From SHVO01 sp964576515 (GTDB lineage: Bacteria > Pseudomonadota > Alphaproteobacteria > Rhodospirillales > Rhodospirillaceae), in assembly GCA_964576515.1 (NCBI GenBank), contig CAZNUW010000005.1, positions 200,833 to 264,832 of the forward strand: a stretch of DNA of 64,000 bases. The letters run 5' to 3'. The notes beneath the pieces were generated by a model that searched no databases, was not told the origin of the DNA, and was given only the letters and a program-made list of their open reading frames with translations. Position 1 is the stretch's first letter; each line of letters begins with the position of its first letter. Below, one piece after another: positions 51,973-60,259 of the stretch. The position numbers were made by a program, and so were the translations under genes.

Positions 51973-52664
51973 ACGCCTTCTGCGCGCGCGGCGCGCCCAT
52001 ACAGCACCGGCTGATCGCAGAGCCATCGGCCGCCTTTGTAGAACAGCAAAAGCGCGACGAACTGGATCACGTGATACATGGCGTTGTGATTGAAGTAGCG
52101 CGGATGCAAGCCAAAGCCCGCGAGTTGCACGCCGGCCGCGACGAACGTCAGGATCAAACCGGTCAGTCCAACCCAGGCCATGCGATGGCCCGACTGAAGC
52201 GCACGCGCGAAGAAAGCAAAGGTGAGCGCGAGGATGGCGGGCACATAGTGTAAAATCACGACACTGTAGGCCTGATCGATCACCGCCACGTAATAGATGT
52301 AGCCCAGCAAGATCGCGCCCGACACCGCGGTGACGACCCGGGCCGGCCGCGGGGCGAACGACGACCAAGCGAACACGGTCCATCCGCCCCACGCGGCGAT
52401 GCCGAGGAACACAAGCGTCAAGCCCCACAGCGCGACGCCTACAGCGCCGGCATCATAGGGGAAGAATCCGTGACTGGTGCCGCCGAGCCCCGCGCCGACG
52501 GCGAGACTCAAGAAAAAGACAATGAGCGCGCGTCGTGTGACGATATTCGCCACCTGCGCCCGCCACAACAAGCCCGCGAGCGTCAAACATTCGACCGTGA
52601 GCAAATAATCCGTGAGCGTCACATCGGGTTCAAGCACAGCCGCAGCCCCCTCATCCCAAGCCAT
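51969..52664 (-). CDS. Seven-helix membrane protein, possible CREST-type hydrolase
   Basis: This encodes 231 aa with about seven hydrophobic segments. I do not recognise a characterised family; it resembles DUF6962-type proteins from memory. Conserved-looking polar residues within or next to helices are GGTSHGF (Ser-His), DQAYSV (Asp) and HNAMYHVIQ (two His), the kind of Ser/Asp/His set found in CREST-superfamily metal hydrolases such as alkaline ceramidases and PAQR proteins. Membrane-embedded lipid hydrolysis would fit the neighbours but is only inference. The start is uncertain (52664, or a GTG about 13 codons later at VLEPDVTLTDY). Separated from the cytidylyltransferase gene by 76 nt. 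Confidence 0.7.
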   Translation of the reverse strand: MAWDEGAAAVLEPDVTLTDYLLTVECLTLAGLLWRAQVANIVTRRALIVFFLSLAVGAGLGGTSHGFFPYDAGAVGVALWGLTLVFLGIAAWGGWTVFAWSSFAPRPARVVTAVSGAILLGYIYYVAVIDQAYSVVILHYVPAILALTFAFFARALQSGHRMAWVGLTGLILTFVAAGVQLAGFGLHPRYFNHNAMYHVIQFVALLLFYKGGRWLCDQPVLYGRAARAEGV

Positions 52665-52740
52665 CCCCCGATGGCGCCGCCGACACCATACCGGAATTCG
52701 CGCCTCGTGGAGCGATTCCGTTATTGCAGGGCGGCCGCAC

Positions 52741-53175
52741 TTACCCGACGCGCCGCAAACGCTCGGCGACGCGCTGCACGATCTGGCGCGAGGAGACGGT
52801 GCGGGTATAGGGCACGGTCTTCAGGCGGCCGGTCCCGATCACATCCTTGTACCAGTGGGCCAGCTCGTCCGGCGGAAAGTCGTCGCCATGGACAACGAAA
52901 GCCGCGCCGATGGCGTCCAGATGCGCGCGCGTGCAGAACAGGGGTGCATCGGCGATGACGCGGTCGACGTACCGGCACGCCTCGACCATCGCAACCCGTT
53001 CCGCCGTACTCATGATGGGGCGCGGCTTGTAGGTCGCCACGGCCTCGTCGCCGACGACGCCCACGATCAACCTGTCGCCCAGCGCGCGCGCCTGACGGAA
53101 GAAGGCGACGTGCCCTGGATGAAACAGGTCGCAAACCACATCGACATAGACCCAAACAAGATTGTTTTCGCTCAT
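52741..53175 (-). CDS. HxGH cytidylyltransferase (ethanolamine/glycerol-phosphate type)
   Basis: This encodes 144 aa of the small HxGH nucleotidyltransferase family (TagD, PCYT/ECT). Seen: VYVDVVCDLFHPGHVAFFRQAR (CTP site), LIVGVVGDEAV, RPIMSTAERVAMVEACRYVD, VHGDDF and RTVSSRQIVQR (the usual RTxxISS(R) motif, with Val for Ile). Such enzymes make CDP-ethanolamine, CDP-choline or CDP-glycerol; acceptance of AEP or a methylated form is an inference from context. GAGGGG lies 5 nt before the ATG. 18 nt downstream of the methyltransferase gene, likely co-transcribed. Confidence 0.88.
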   Translation of the reverse strand: MSENNLVWVYVDVVCDLFHPGHVAFFRQARALGDRLIVGVVGDEAVATYKPRPIMSTAERVAMVEACRYVDRVIADAPLFCTRAHLDAIGAAFVVHGDDFPPDELAHWYKDVIGTGRLKTVPYTRTVSSRQIVQRVAERLRRVG

Positions 53176-53193
53176 GCGCCCCTCGCCGCGGTG

Positions 53194-53982
53194 TCAGTTG
53201 TGTGCGGGTTTGCGGGCGATGAACAGGCCCCAGCGGAATTCGCCGCGGCGACAGAAGTCGAGTTTCATGTCCCACCGGCGCGCCAAATATTCGTAATCCT
53301 CGGGCGTATAGGTCTCGAGGAAGCGGGAACGGCTTTCTTCCAGCTGGCGCTGTTCGCGCTCCATGCAGGCGATGAATTCAGCGGTCGCGTCCTCGGCCGT
53401 CAGGATCTCGAACCCGGCGGCGGCGACGTCGGCGGCGTAATCCTCGATGGTGCGCAGGTGGTAGTCGCACCTTTCCAGATAGCTTTGAAAGTCCCGCGAC
53501 AAGGTTCCGGGATCCCGGCAGAAATCGGTGACGAACAGATGTCCCCCCGGTTTGAGGGCATTGAAGATCGGCCGCCAGACCCGCGCCTTCTCCGGGATAT
53601 AGAGGATGCAATCGCGCGACCACGCCAAATCGAACGCGGCCGCCGGCAAGGCCGCCGTCCGGATATCGCCAAGCTGGAACCGCACATCCGTCGCGCCCTG
53701 CTCGGCGGCGCGCTCGGAACTGATCTCGATCATCGCCGACGCAACGTCCAGGCCGAGAACGGACGCTTCATAATGTTCGGCGAAATAGAACGCGGCACCG
53801 CCGAGCCCGCTGCCAACGTCGAGGATGTTCATGCCGGGCGACATCGGTAAACGCCGGCAGAAGGTTTCCATCATGGGCAGGTAACCGGGGCTTTGGAACC
53901 CGCGCCCATACATCCATTCCGAACGGAGGATGTTTCGCCGGGTATAGCGTACGGATTCGTCGTCGGCCTTCTGCGTCGTCAC
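53194..53982 (-). CDS. Phosphoethanolamine-type N-methyltransferase
   Basis: This encodes 262 aa of a class I SAM methyltransferase. Seen: MYGRGFQSPGY (substrate lid region as in phosphoethanolamine methyltransferases), NILDVGSGLGGAAFYFA (SAM), AWSRDCILYIPEKARVW (the catalytic-loop-like segment), FVTDFCRDPG. The family methylates the amine of phosphoethanolamine to phosphocholine; with AEP made by the neighbouring operon, mono- to trimethyl-AEP is a possible product. The start is GTG at 53982, supported by AGGA 9 nt upstream and by reading directly into the family sequence. Flanked by a head-group transferase operon, 43 nt after the phosphoesterase gene. Confidence 0.82.
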   Translation of the reverse strand: MTTQKADDESVRYTRRNILRSEWMYGRGFQSPGYLPMMETFCRRLPMSPGMNILDVGSGLGGAAFYFAEHYEASVLGLDVASAMIEISSERAAEQGATDVRFQLGDIRTAALPAAAFDLAWSRDCILYIPEKARVWRPIFNALKPGGHLFVTDFCRDPGTLSRDFQSYLERCDYHLRTIEDYAADVAAAGFEILTAEDATAEFIACMEREQRQLEESRSRFLETYTPEDYEYLARRWDMKLDFCRRGEFRWGLFIARKPAHN

Positions 53983-54025
53983 GATATAAAATCCTGTTAT
54001 GAGGAATGAGATACGGTTGCCCGCG

Positions 54026-54823
54026 TCAAAGAGCCTGCGCGACCGGCGCAAGACCGTGGCGGTCCCACCGGATCAAACGCATATCGCCGGCATGGGTCTC
54101 CACGACGGCGGTGCAATTCTCGACCCAATCGCCGCAATTGGCGTAGAGCATGGCTCCGCGTTGTTCGACGCACGGCGCATGGATGTGGCCGCATACAACG
54201 CCGTCGACGCCGGCGGTTTGCGCTTCGGCAACGATGGCGTCGACGAAACTGTCGCGGTATGCGCGCCAGGTCGCCATACGGTTCTTCGCTGCGCCCACGA
54301 ATCGCTGCAAGGCCTGGCCGCGCTTGATCCGGCCGACATTGAACCAATGTTCGAGCGCAAGCGCGCTGTAATAGAGGTGACAGGCGACATCCACATGCCA
54401 GCCGGGGACATCGCGGCGGATGCGTTCGTCCATGGAGTCCCCGTGGGTGACGAGCAAGCGCCGACCACCCGCCGTCGTGTGGATATGATCGTGCTTGAGC
54501 ACGATGTTGCTGCCTTGAAGCAAAGGAAGACTGCGCAGAATCCGATCGTGATTGCCGGGCAGCATCACGAGATCGGTAGTCGAGACGAGGCTCATCAGCG
54601 CATGAAGCGCCTTTTCCTGCGCACGCACCCAGCGCTGACGTTGGGAGATGTGGCGCAGATCGACAATGTCGCCGACCAGGTAAAGCGTGTCGCAGGTGTT
54701 GCGGCTCAAGAACTCGACCAGAAGGTCGACCTTGCTTTCCCGCGTGCCGATATGCAGGTCTGAAATCCAGATGGCGCGCAGGTCGGAGACTTTACGCGAA
54801 GCGCCGCCTTGAACGGTGGTCAT
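54026..54823 (-). CDS. LpxH-like metallophosphoesterase
   Basis: This encodes 265 aa of a calcineurin-like phosphoesterase resembling UDP-2,3-diacylglucosamine pyrophosphatase (LpxH). All metal ligand blocks are seen: ISDLHIG, GDIVD, LPGNHD, THGD and CGHIH. It has no export signal. In this operon, upstream of a methyltransferase and downstream of a CDP-alcohol phosphatidyltransferase, a pyrophosphate-type lipid or CDP-linked intermediate is likelier than lipid A, but this is inference. Its ATG overlaps the stop of the phosphatidyltransferase gene (ATGA, 54820-54823). Confidence 0.85.
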   Translation of the reverse strand: MTTVQGGASRKVSDLRAIWISDLHIGTRESKVDLLVEFLSRNTCDTLYLVGDIVDLRHISQRQRWVRAQEKALHALMSLVSTTDLVMLPGNHDRILRSLPLLQGSNIVLKHDHIHTTAGGRRLLVTHGDSMDERIRRDVPGWHVDVACHLYYSALALEHWFNVGRIKRGQALQRFVGAAKNRMATWRAYRDSFVDAIVAEAQTAGVDGVVCGHIHAPCVEQRGAMLYANCGDWVENCTAVVETHAGDMRLIRWDRHGLAPVAQAL

Positions 54824-55428
54824 CGGCGCTCCGTGTGCGTTGCCAGGGACTGGACGGCGAGTTCGGCGAGGACGCGCAACGAGAACACCGCGAACAACGC
54901 CGCCGGCACGGCAATCAGCAGGCCCGTCCAGGCGGGCGCGACACCGAACAGCGCCCAGACGAAGAAGACCGTACGCGCGGCAGCGGCGATATCCATGCCG
55001 CGCGCGGCGAGAAACGGGCCAACAAAACGCGCGCCTACGGCGCTGAACATGCCCGGTGCATCGCCGATGAAACGCCCGACGATCACCTCGGGCGCGATCC
55101 GCAGGAGCAGGAAGGCGAGAAGCGCGGGCGTATGGTCGGGCGCGTGGCCCAGCAGGAACGCGGCCAGGAGAATGTCGCACCAGCGGTCCGACAGGAGATC
55201 GAGCGTTTCGCCGAAGGCCGAACACCGGCCGAGGCGGCGCGCCAGCCATCCGTCGAGATAGTCCGTGACGAAATATCCGAAAACGAAGACAGCCCCGCCC
55301 ATCATGGGATCGATCGGCCGCCCGCCCGCGACGGCGGCGACGACGGCGGTGACAATCACGATCCGACCAAGGGTCGCGAGGTTATTGGGCCACGCCAGGA
55401 TACGTATCAACGCCGAGGCTTTTTCCAT
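54820..55428 (-). CDS. CDP-alcohol phosphatidyltransferase
   Basis: This encodes 202 aa, a polytopic membrane enzyme that swaps CMP on a CDP-linked donor for an alcohol, making phospholipids. The signature D-x2-DG-x2-AR-x8-G-x3-D-x3-D is complete in DYLDGWLARRLGRCSAF followed by GETLDLLSD. The rest is hydrophobic helices. If the donor is diacylglycerol-CMP and the acceptor phosphonoalcohol, or if CMP-AEP is donor and diacylglycerol acceptor, a phosphonolipid results; both are inferences. AGGACG lies just before the ATG. First gene of a four-gene minus-strand operon (55428 to 52741). Confidence 0.9.
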   Translation of the reverse strand: MEKASALIRILAWPNNLATLGRIVIVTAVVAAVAGGRPIDPMMGGAVFVFGYFVTDYLDGWLARRLGRCSAFGETLDLLSDRWCDILLAAFLLGHAPDHTPALLAFLLLRIAPEVIVGRFIGDAPGMFSAVGARFVGPFLAARGMDIAAAARTVFFVWALFGVAPAWTGLLIAVPAALFAVFSLRVLAELAVQSLATHTERR

Positions 55429-55503
55429 CGTCCTGATCCTCAGTTCCGGGCTCCGAGATACACCGTCTTCGTCATGTAGGGAAACACTACAACGCGGGAG
55501 ACC

Positions 55504-57048
55504 CTACAGCGCACCTTGGGCGGTCAGGCGCGCGCGAATCTCGCGGGTCAGCCAGCGCACGCCCATGCGGCGCTCCGCGACGTCAAGAAACCGTAACCCG
55601 ACCTCGGGATCGCTTGCACCGTGCCGCATCGCCAATTCGGCGAGCACGAAGGGATGAAGGTCGGGCGTTATGGTGCGCGCGACCAACCCGCGATGAAGGG
55701 GGCGGACCGCGGCGCGGTGCGCCGCCATTCCTCGCTGTGGATCGCCGCCCTGCGGATCGTCCAGCCAGGTCCGCATGGCCGGCCAGGCGCGCGCGAGACA
55801 CGCCGGATCGTCGAATACGCACAGGGGCAAGAGGCCATGCGCGTCGGCGAAACATGGGAACACCCGCAAGGTACAGATCGGGATCGCTTGCTCGAACGGC
55901 TCCACCGGCAGCCCCCGGATCGCCAGCATCCCTTTCATATAGTTGATCACAAGATGGTAGTTGCCCGCCGTCGCGCCGAGATCGCCCAGGTCCACGGGGC
56001 GGCCGACCCATTGCAGCCCGCGGCTGCGTGCCACTTTCTCAAGCGACCGGATTTCGTCGTGAGCGACGAAATAGGAGGCGATGCGCGCAATCGCCACCGC
56101 CTCGTGCTCGACGAACGGCGCGGTGCCAAGCGGCGGGGCCGCGAGCCCAAGGGTATGTACCGGCGTCAGGTCAGCAAGATTGAGTCCGAGCAGACCTGCG
56201 ACGGCCGCGCCAAGGCTGTGCCCGGTCGCATAGACGGTCCGGTCCGGCCGTTCGCGCGCGAGTTCGACGATCTTGGGCCGCACAAGTTCGGCCGCGGCGC
56301 GCGCCACGGTCTCGTAACCTTTATGCACATGACCGCCCCGCGCCCACGGCACCATGGCCGTGGAAAAATTCGTGACCATGTCCCGCAGGTCGCCGGTGCC
56401 GCGCACGGCGATATAGACGTCGCCGGTGGCGCGCTGGTGAGCGACGAACAGATGCAGATTGTGCGGGTTGACTACACCACCGGCGTTCGCCATGCCGTAG
56501 GCGTAGTCGAGCGCGAATCCGCGCGCATCGAAGAACGCGCGCAAAGGCCGTTCATTGGCGACATAAGCGAGGTTGGCCATGGCGGCGGCGAGGGGTTCGA
56601 CGGCCGAGAGCGGATAGCCGGCCATGACGGCGAAGGTCCGGTAGGTCGTCTCGTCGATGGAGACGATGAGTCCCGAGGCGTGATCGCGCACGGGCTCGGC
56701 GCTGAGCGGCGCCTCGTCGCCCCGAAGATGCGCCGCGCAATTGCAGACCAGTCCGTCTTTGTCGCGCCAGATCAGAAGCGCCTCGCGAGACACCTCGTGG
56801 GAAATCCGACGCAGGTCGACCCGGTCCATGCCGACCATGGCGTCAACCCAGCGCAAGGACAGGTCGCGGGGATTGAACAGGGCGACATCCGTACGATGGC
56901 GATATTCGACCATCGACTTCGGGCTGAGCTTTTGAGTTTGTTTCGGCGCGGGCGCAGCGGACGCCGCGAGGACGCGGGCATCGAAACCCGTCAGCAAAAG
57001 CGCCGCAAGCGCCAGCACCGACGCCGTCACAGCGATCCGCCTCAACAT
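55504..57048 (-). CDS. Exported class 3 lipase, copy 2
   Basis: This encodes 514 aa with the same plan as the lipase at 44884-46419: signal region (hydrophobic, to about VLAASAAP), N-terminal domain with a CNC motif (LVCNCAAHL), lipase core with YIAVRGTGDLRDM and nucleophile Ser278 in ATGHSLGAAVAG, and four Cys in the C-terminal part (PICTLRVFPCF, PLCVFDDPACL). The shared residue number of the Ser supports both starts. The ATG at 57048 was preferred over a TTG at 57063 (AGG 7 nt upstream). It ends the head-group cluster and lies 75 nt after the CDP-alcohol gene start. Confidence 0.88.
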   Translation of the reverse strand: MLRRIAVTASVLALAALLLTGFDARVLAASAAPAPKQTQKLSPKSMVEYRHRTDVALFNPRDLSLRWVDAMVGMDRVDLRRISHEVSREALLIWRDKDGLVCNCAAHLRGDEAPLSAEPVRDHASGLIVSIDETTYRTFAVMAGYPLSAVEPLAAAMANLAYVANERPLRAFFDARGFALDYAYGMANAGGVVNPHNLHLFVAHQRATGDVYIAVRGTGDLRDMVTNFSTAMVPWARGGHVHKGYETVARAAAELVRPKIVELARERPDRTVYATGHSLGAAVAGLLGLNLADLTPVHTLGLAAPPLGTAPFVEHEAVAIARIASYFVAHDEIRSLEKVARSRGLQWVGRPVDLGDLGATAGNYHLVINYMKGMLAIRGLPVEPFEQAIPICTLRVFPCFADAHGLLPLCVFDDPACLARAWPAMRTWLDDPQGGDPQRGMAAHRAAVRPLHRGLVARTITPDLHPFVLAELAMRHGASDPEVGLRFLDVAERRMGVRWLTREIRARLTAQGAL

Positions 57049-57264
57049 TCCCGACCTACTCAAGCGGACAGCCCTGTCGCCATTCCGGACAGCACTGACC
57101 TAACGGGATTCCGGTCTCTGGACCAACTGAAATTTTCGATCGCGAGCAGGGCAGGCCCGGTGCACGGCATCGCTTCCGGGCAGATCGTCTAAAGCGTGAT
57201 TTTCTTGCGTAACGGCCGCGCCGCTCGTAGAGAGGGGGCACCGTTTTGAAGGATGTTATTCACA

Positions 57265-58554
57265 ATGACCGAGTCAGTTGCTGTTACGCACAAGTCCCTG
57301 TCCAGCCAGGACATGCGCACGCTGGGACTGGCGTCCCTGGGCGGGGCGCTTGAATTCTACGACTTCATCATTTTCGTGTTCTTCGCGACCGTCATCGGAC
57401 AGTTGTTCTTCCCGGCCGAACTGCCGGAATGGATGAAGCAACTGCAGACGTTCGGCATTTTCGCCGCCGGCTATCTGGCGCGCCCCCTGGGCGGGATCAT
57501 CATGGCGCACTTCGGCGACAAGATGGGCCGCAAGCGCATGTTCACCTTCTCGATCATGCTGATGGCGGTCTCGACCTTGGGCATGGGCCTTCTGCCCACC
57601 TACGCCGACATCGGGATCGCGGCGCCGTTCCTGCTGCTGCTGCTGCGCATGATCCAGGGCGCTGCCATCGGCGGCGAAGTACCCGGCGCGTGGGTGTTCG
57701 TGGCCGAGCATGTGCCGCCCCACCGCATTGGGTTGGGCTGCGGGTTCGTCACCTGCGGGCTGACGATCGGGATTCTGCTGGGTTCGCTGACGGCGACATG
57801 GCTGAACACAATCTTCTCGTCAGAAGAGGTTCTGGGCGGCGCGTGGCGTTATCCCTTCCTCCTGGGCGGCGTGTTCGGCTTGATCGCGGTGTATCTGCGC
57901 CGCTGGCTGTCCGAGACGCCGGTGTTCCAAGCGATGAAGGCCCGCAAGGCGCTGTCGGAAGAACTGCCCTTGCGCGTGATCGCCCGTGACCATCGCGGCG
58001 CGGTCGTGGTGTCCATGGCGCTCACGGGCCTCTTGTCCGCCGGGATCATCGTCCTGGTCCTGATGATGCCCACCGTGTTGCAGAAGTTCTACGGGTTCGG
58101 CGTGCAGGACTCCCTCAACGCCAACAGCGTCACGACCCTGTTCCTTGCGTTGGGCTGCATTCTCGCGGGCCACCTCATCGACCGGATCGGCAACGCGCGC
58201 TTCTTCATGCTGTTCAGCCTGCCGATGGGCGTCGCCGCCTTCGCGATGTTCCAGATGCTGCCGGGCAATCCCGGCCTGTTGATGCCGCTGTCGGCGGTGG
58301 TGGGGCTGTGCGTGGGCGTCGTGGGCGCCGTGCCGCATGCGATGGTGCACGTGTTCCCGCCCGCGGTGCGGTTCAGTGGACTGTCGACCTCGTACAACGT
58401 CGCCTATGCGGTGTTCGGCGGGTTCACACCCATCATCGTCACCTTGATGCTGCAAGGCAGCCCCGCCGCGCCGGCCTTGTACGTGCTGGCGTTCGGGATC
58501 GTCGGGATCGCTTGCGGGTTCGGCCTGCGCCGCCTGAAGCAGTACACGATATAA
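57265..58554 (+). CDS. MFS transporter of the metabolite:H+ symporter (ProP-like) type
   Basis: This encodes 429 aa with twelve hydrophobic segments, inner membrane. Seen: LGGALEFYDFIIFVF, HFGDKMGRKRMF (MFS loop 2-3 signature, GDKMGRK), RMIQGAAIGGEVPGAWVF and GAVPHAMVHVFPPAVRFSG, which match the MHS subfamily (proline/betaine, shikimate, alpha-ketoglutarate transporters). Substrate not deducible; a betaine- or choline-like compound would fit the methyltransferase neighbourhood but is not shown. The ATG at 57265 was chosen because AAGGA lies about 11 nt upstream; the ATG at 57253 sits on top of that site. Followed by a clear terminator. Confidence 0.9.
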   Translation: MTESVAVTHKSLSSQDMRTLGLASLGGALEFYDFIIFVFFATVIGQLFFPAELPEWMKQLQTFGIFAAGYLARPLGGIIMAHFGDKMGRKRMFTFSIMLMAVSTLGMGLLPTYADIGIAAPFLLLLLRMIQGAAIGGEVPGAWVFVAEHVPPHRIGLGCGFVTCGLTIGILLGSLTATWLNTIFSSEEVLGGAWRYPFLLGGVFGLIAVYLRRWLSETPVFQAMKARKALSEELPLRVIARDHRGAVVVSMALTGLLSAGIIVLVLMMPTVLQKFYGFGVQDSLNANSVTTLFLALGCILAGHLIDRIGNARFFMLFSLPMGVAAFAMFQMLPGNPGLLMPLSAVVGLCVGVVGAVPHAMVHVFPPAVRFSGLSTSYNVAYAVFGGFTPIIVTLMLQGSPAAPALYVLAFGIVGIACGFGLRRLKQYTI

Positions 58555-58580
58555 AGCGGATAAATCTGAAACGGAGCCTG

Positions 58581-58617
58581 AAGCGGAGCGGCATAATGCC
58601 GCTCCGCTTTATTCTTT
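58581..58617 (+). terminator. Terminator of the MFS gene
   Basis: A stem of 12 bp, GCGGAGCGGCAT/ATGCCGCTCCGC, almost without a loop (AA/TA centre), is followed by TTTATTCTTT on the plus strand. It lies 26 nt after the stop codon and marks the left border of the accessory region. Confidence 0.87.
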
Positions 58618-58753
58618 AGGTGCGCAGCGCGAGCGCGTGGATCGCCCTGCATCGCGCTGAAACCAGGAGAGTTCTACGAAGCGGCGGAACCGTGAAGCAG
58701 AATGGCGGCGGTTGCAGTCGCAATCGCAAGAAGCTCCGCCAAATTGCTCCAGA

Positions 58754-59751
58754 TTCCCTGCTAACAGGGAAATAAACAGCGAAAAAACGCGCGTTCCCGA
58801 CCCGGGCTAACCGGCAACTGCCGGGTATGTCTCGGAAATACATCGATCTTTTGCGGTCGGCATTAGCCGCGGAGAAACCCAAAACAGGGAATTATCAGGG
58901 AATCGGACGTTTTCAATGCGGCACTCAAATCCTGACCACGTCCCTGCGCCTCTTCCGCTTTAAACGAATTGCGGTCTCCGGGCTCGAAAATCCAATACGA
59001 ATGGATCCCCTAAGATTGAGGCGTGTCCGATACCCATCCGAGCCGCATCTCAATGCCATCGCAGTTCCTAGGACTGGAGATCATCCCAGGTCCTTCGACT
59101 GGCATTCCGACAGTAGTAGCAAAATCAGAAAACTCGGGGAACCAGGCGCCAGTCGTCGAAAAGGAATGCACAAGCATTGCGCCCCTCTCGTACCTAAACC
59201 GCTTTGCCTCGTAGACGCGCATCGGCTGCGCGAGACAAACAGCCGACGCAAAAAATTCGGTGCGCGGAGACCCTCCAAACTGAGCGGCGACCGCGCAGTC
59301 GCGGAGACGCGGGAACTGCACGCTTACGCGCTGGAGACTCGCGGTCGAGTACTGACTATTTTCTCCGACTCAGCACTAGTGCGGAGCTTCCCTTGCAACG
59401 CAAAAGCCCGCCATTTGCGGGTCTTCTAAGCTACTGGCAGGGACCGATTTTTAGCTGTTTAAGGTGAGTGGCGGTGGGGGCAGTGTAGGCCTAACCCTTC
59501 TCTGGGGCCAAATGGCCAAAATCCCAGGTATCAGGGATTTTTGCAGGGATCTAACTGGAGTTCCCCGGACCGACTTTGGGTCCGACCACGGGTTTGTCCC
59601 GCATTCGGCGGCACTCAGTTAAAGAGGGAGCGCTCCTCTCGCCCGCGAAAACAGGGAACGATCAGGGATTGCCAGGAAATTCGATCCAAGCACCTATTCC
59701 AATTAAGTAAAATCGCTCCGCTAACATTCCGGGCCGCTTGATATCAGGGAA
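58754..59751. repeat. Dispersed CAGGGA(A/T) motifs beside the recombinase
   Basis: CAGGGAA occurs at 58765, 58885, 58896, 59652 and 59745; CAGGGAT at 59532, 59544 and 59663; CAGGGAC at 59438. The first is part of a perfect inverted repeat TTCCCTG-CTAA-CAGGGAA (58754-58771). The last copy ends 6 nt before the HTH gene stop. Several are preceded by AT/A and spaced 11-12 bases apart. They may be remnants of repeats associated with this class of element or recombinase-related sites; neither is proven. Confidence 0.6.
59402..59421 (-). terminator. Small CCCGC/GCGGG hairpin with T-run
   Basis: A 5-bp stem (59407-59411 with 59417-59421), 5-nt loop, is followed by GCTTTTG on the minus strand. It could end minus-strand transcription from the HTH gene (stop at 59757), but 335 nt is far for that. 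Low confidence. Confidence 0.35.
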
Positions 59752-59756
59752 TTTTG

Positions 59757-60134
59757 TTAGGACGGCTGCGATCCATCTCCGCGCTCGTGCTCGAGTACAC
59801 GGTCTATCATTTGAACGACCTCCCAAACCTTACCCCGAGCATCCGCCAGCCGGCTGGAGACCAGGGGCGTTTCTCTTCCCGCAAGGCGGAGTAGCGCTTC
59901 AAAAACCGCCTCCGAGTTACGGAGGAGTTCGACGAGGTGCTCCCCGCTCGGACCAGTCGTGCCTGCAATCCAGTTTTTGACCGTACGCTCGTTGACGCCC
60001 GTCCATCGAACGACAGTTTTCGTCGCTCGATGAGTCGAGCCCAATTCATAGCGCAGCGCTTTCGAAATTGTGGAGACGTAATTTTGCTCAGCGCTGCAAA
60101 TTGGAAAAACCTTGCCCTTTTTCGGAAAAGACAT
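59757..60134 (-). CDS. Small HTH-type DNA-binding protein
   Basis: This encodes 125 aa. The centre reads THRATKTVVRWTGVNERTVKNWIAGTTGPSG, a helix-turn-helix-like block seen from memory in small proteins that flank serine recombinases in alphaproteobacterial mobile DNA; the rest is helical and charged. It may control recombinase expression because it faces it across 125 nt (starts at 60134 and 60260). The ATG at 60134 has GGAGGG 6 nt upstream; an earlier ATG at 60176 has none. No close function is established. Confidence 0.75.
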   Translation of the reverse strand: MSFPKKGKVFPICSAEQNYVSTISKALRYELGSTHRATKTVVRWTGVNERTVKNWIAGTTGPSGEHLVELLRNSEAVFEALLRLAGRETPLVSSRLADARGKVWEVVQMIDRVLEHERGDGSQPS

Positions 60135-60259
60135 TCCGAGCCCTCCGTGCCTAACTTGAGTTTCAACGACAAGCATCCACCACCGCGATTGCAGTCAGTG
60201 GCGCTGCTCATGTGAACATTTGCCGGGGCTTGTTTTCGACCGCGGCCCGGAAGGTTGTG

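Larger units (their letters stand above)
58618..59756. other. Gene-poor lower-GC stretch before the mobile genes
   Basis: About 1.14 kb with no gene I can support. Open frames exist on both strands but none looks like a known protein, and their residues follow the CAGGGA repeats. I saw no tRNA with a convincing acceptor stem or T-loop. The base composition drops compared with the region to the left. It contains the dispersed repeats listed separately and one small hairpin. Confidence 0.65.

Noticed and set aside
58827..59429. A 200-codon plus-strand frame in the accessory DNA
   Set aside because: No recognisable motif, it reads through CAGGGA repeats, and no ribosome site was seen.
58618..59756. 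tRNA gene as attachment site for the recombinase module
   Set aside because: No stretch with a paired acceptor stem, anticodon arm and GTTCGA-type T-loop was found by eye.
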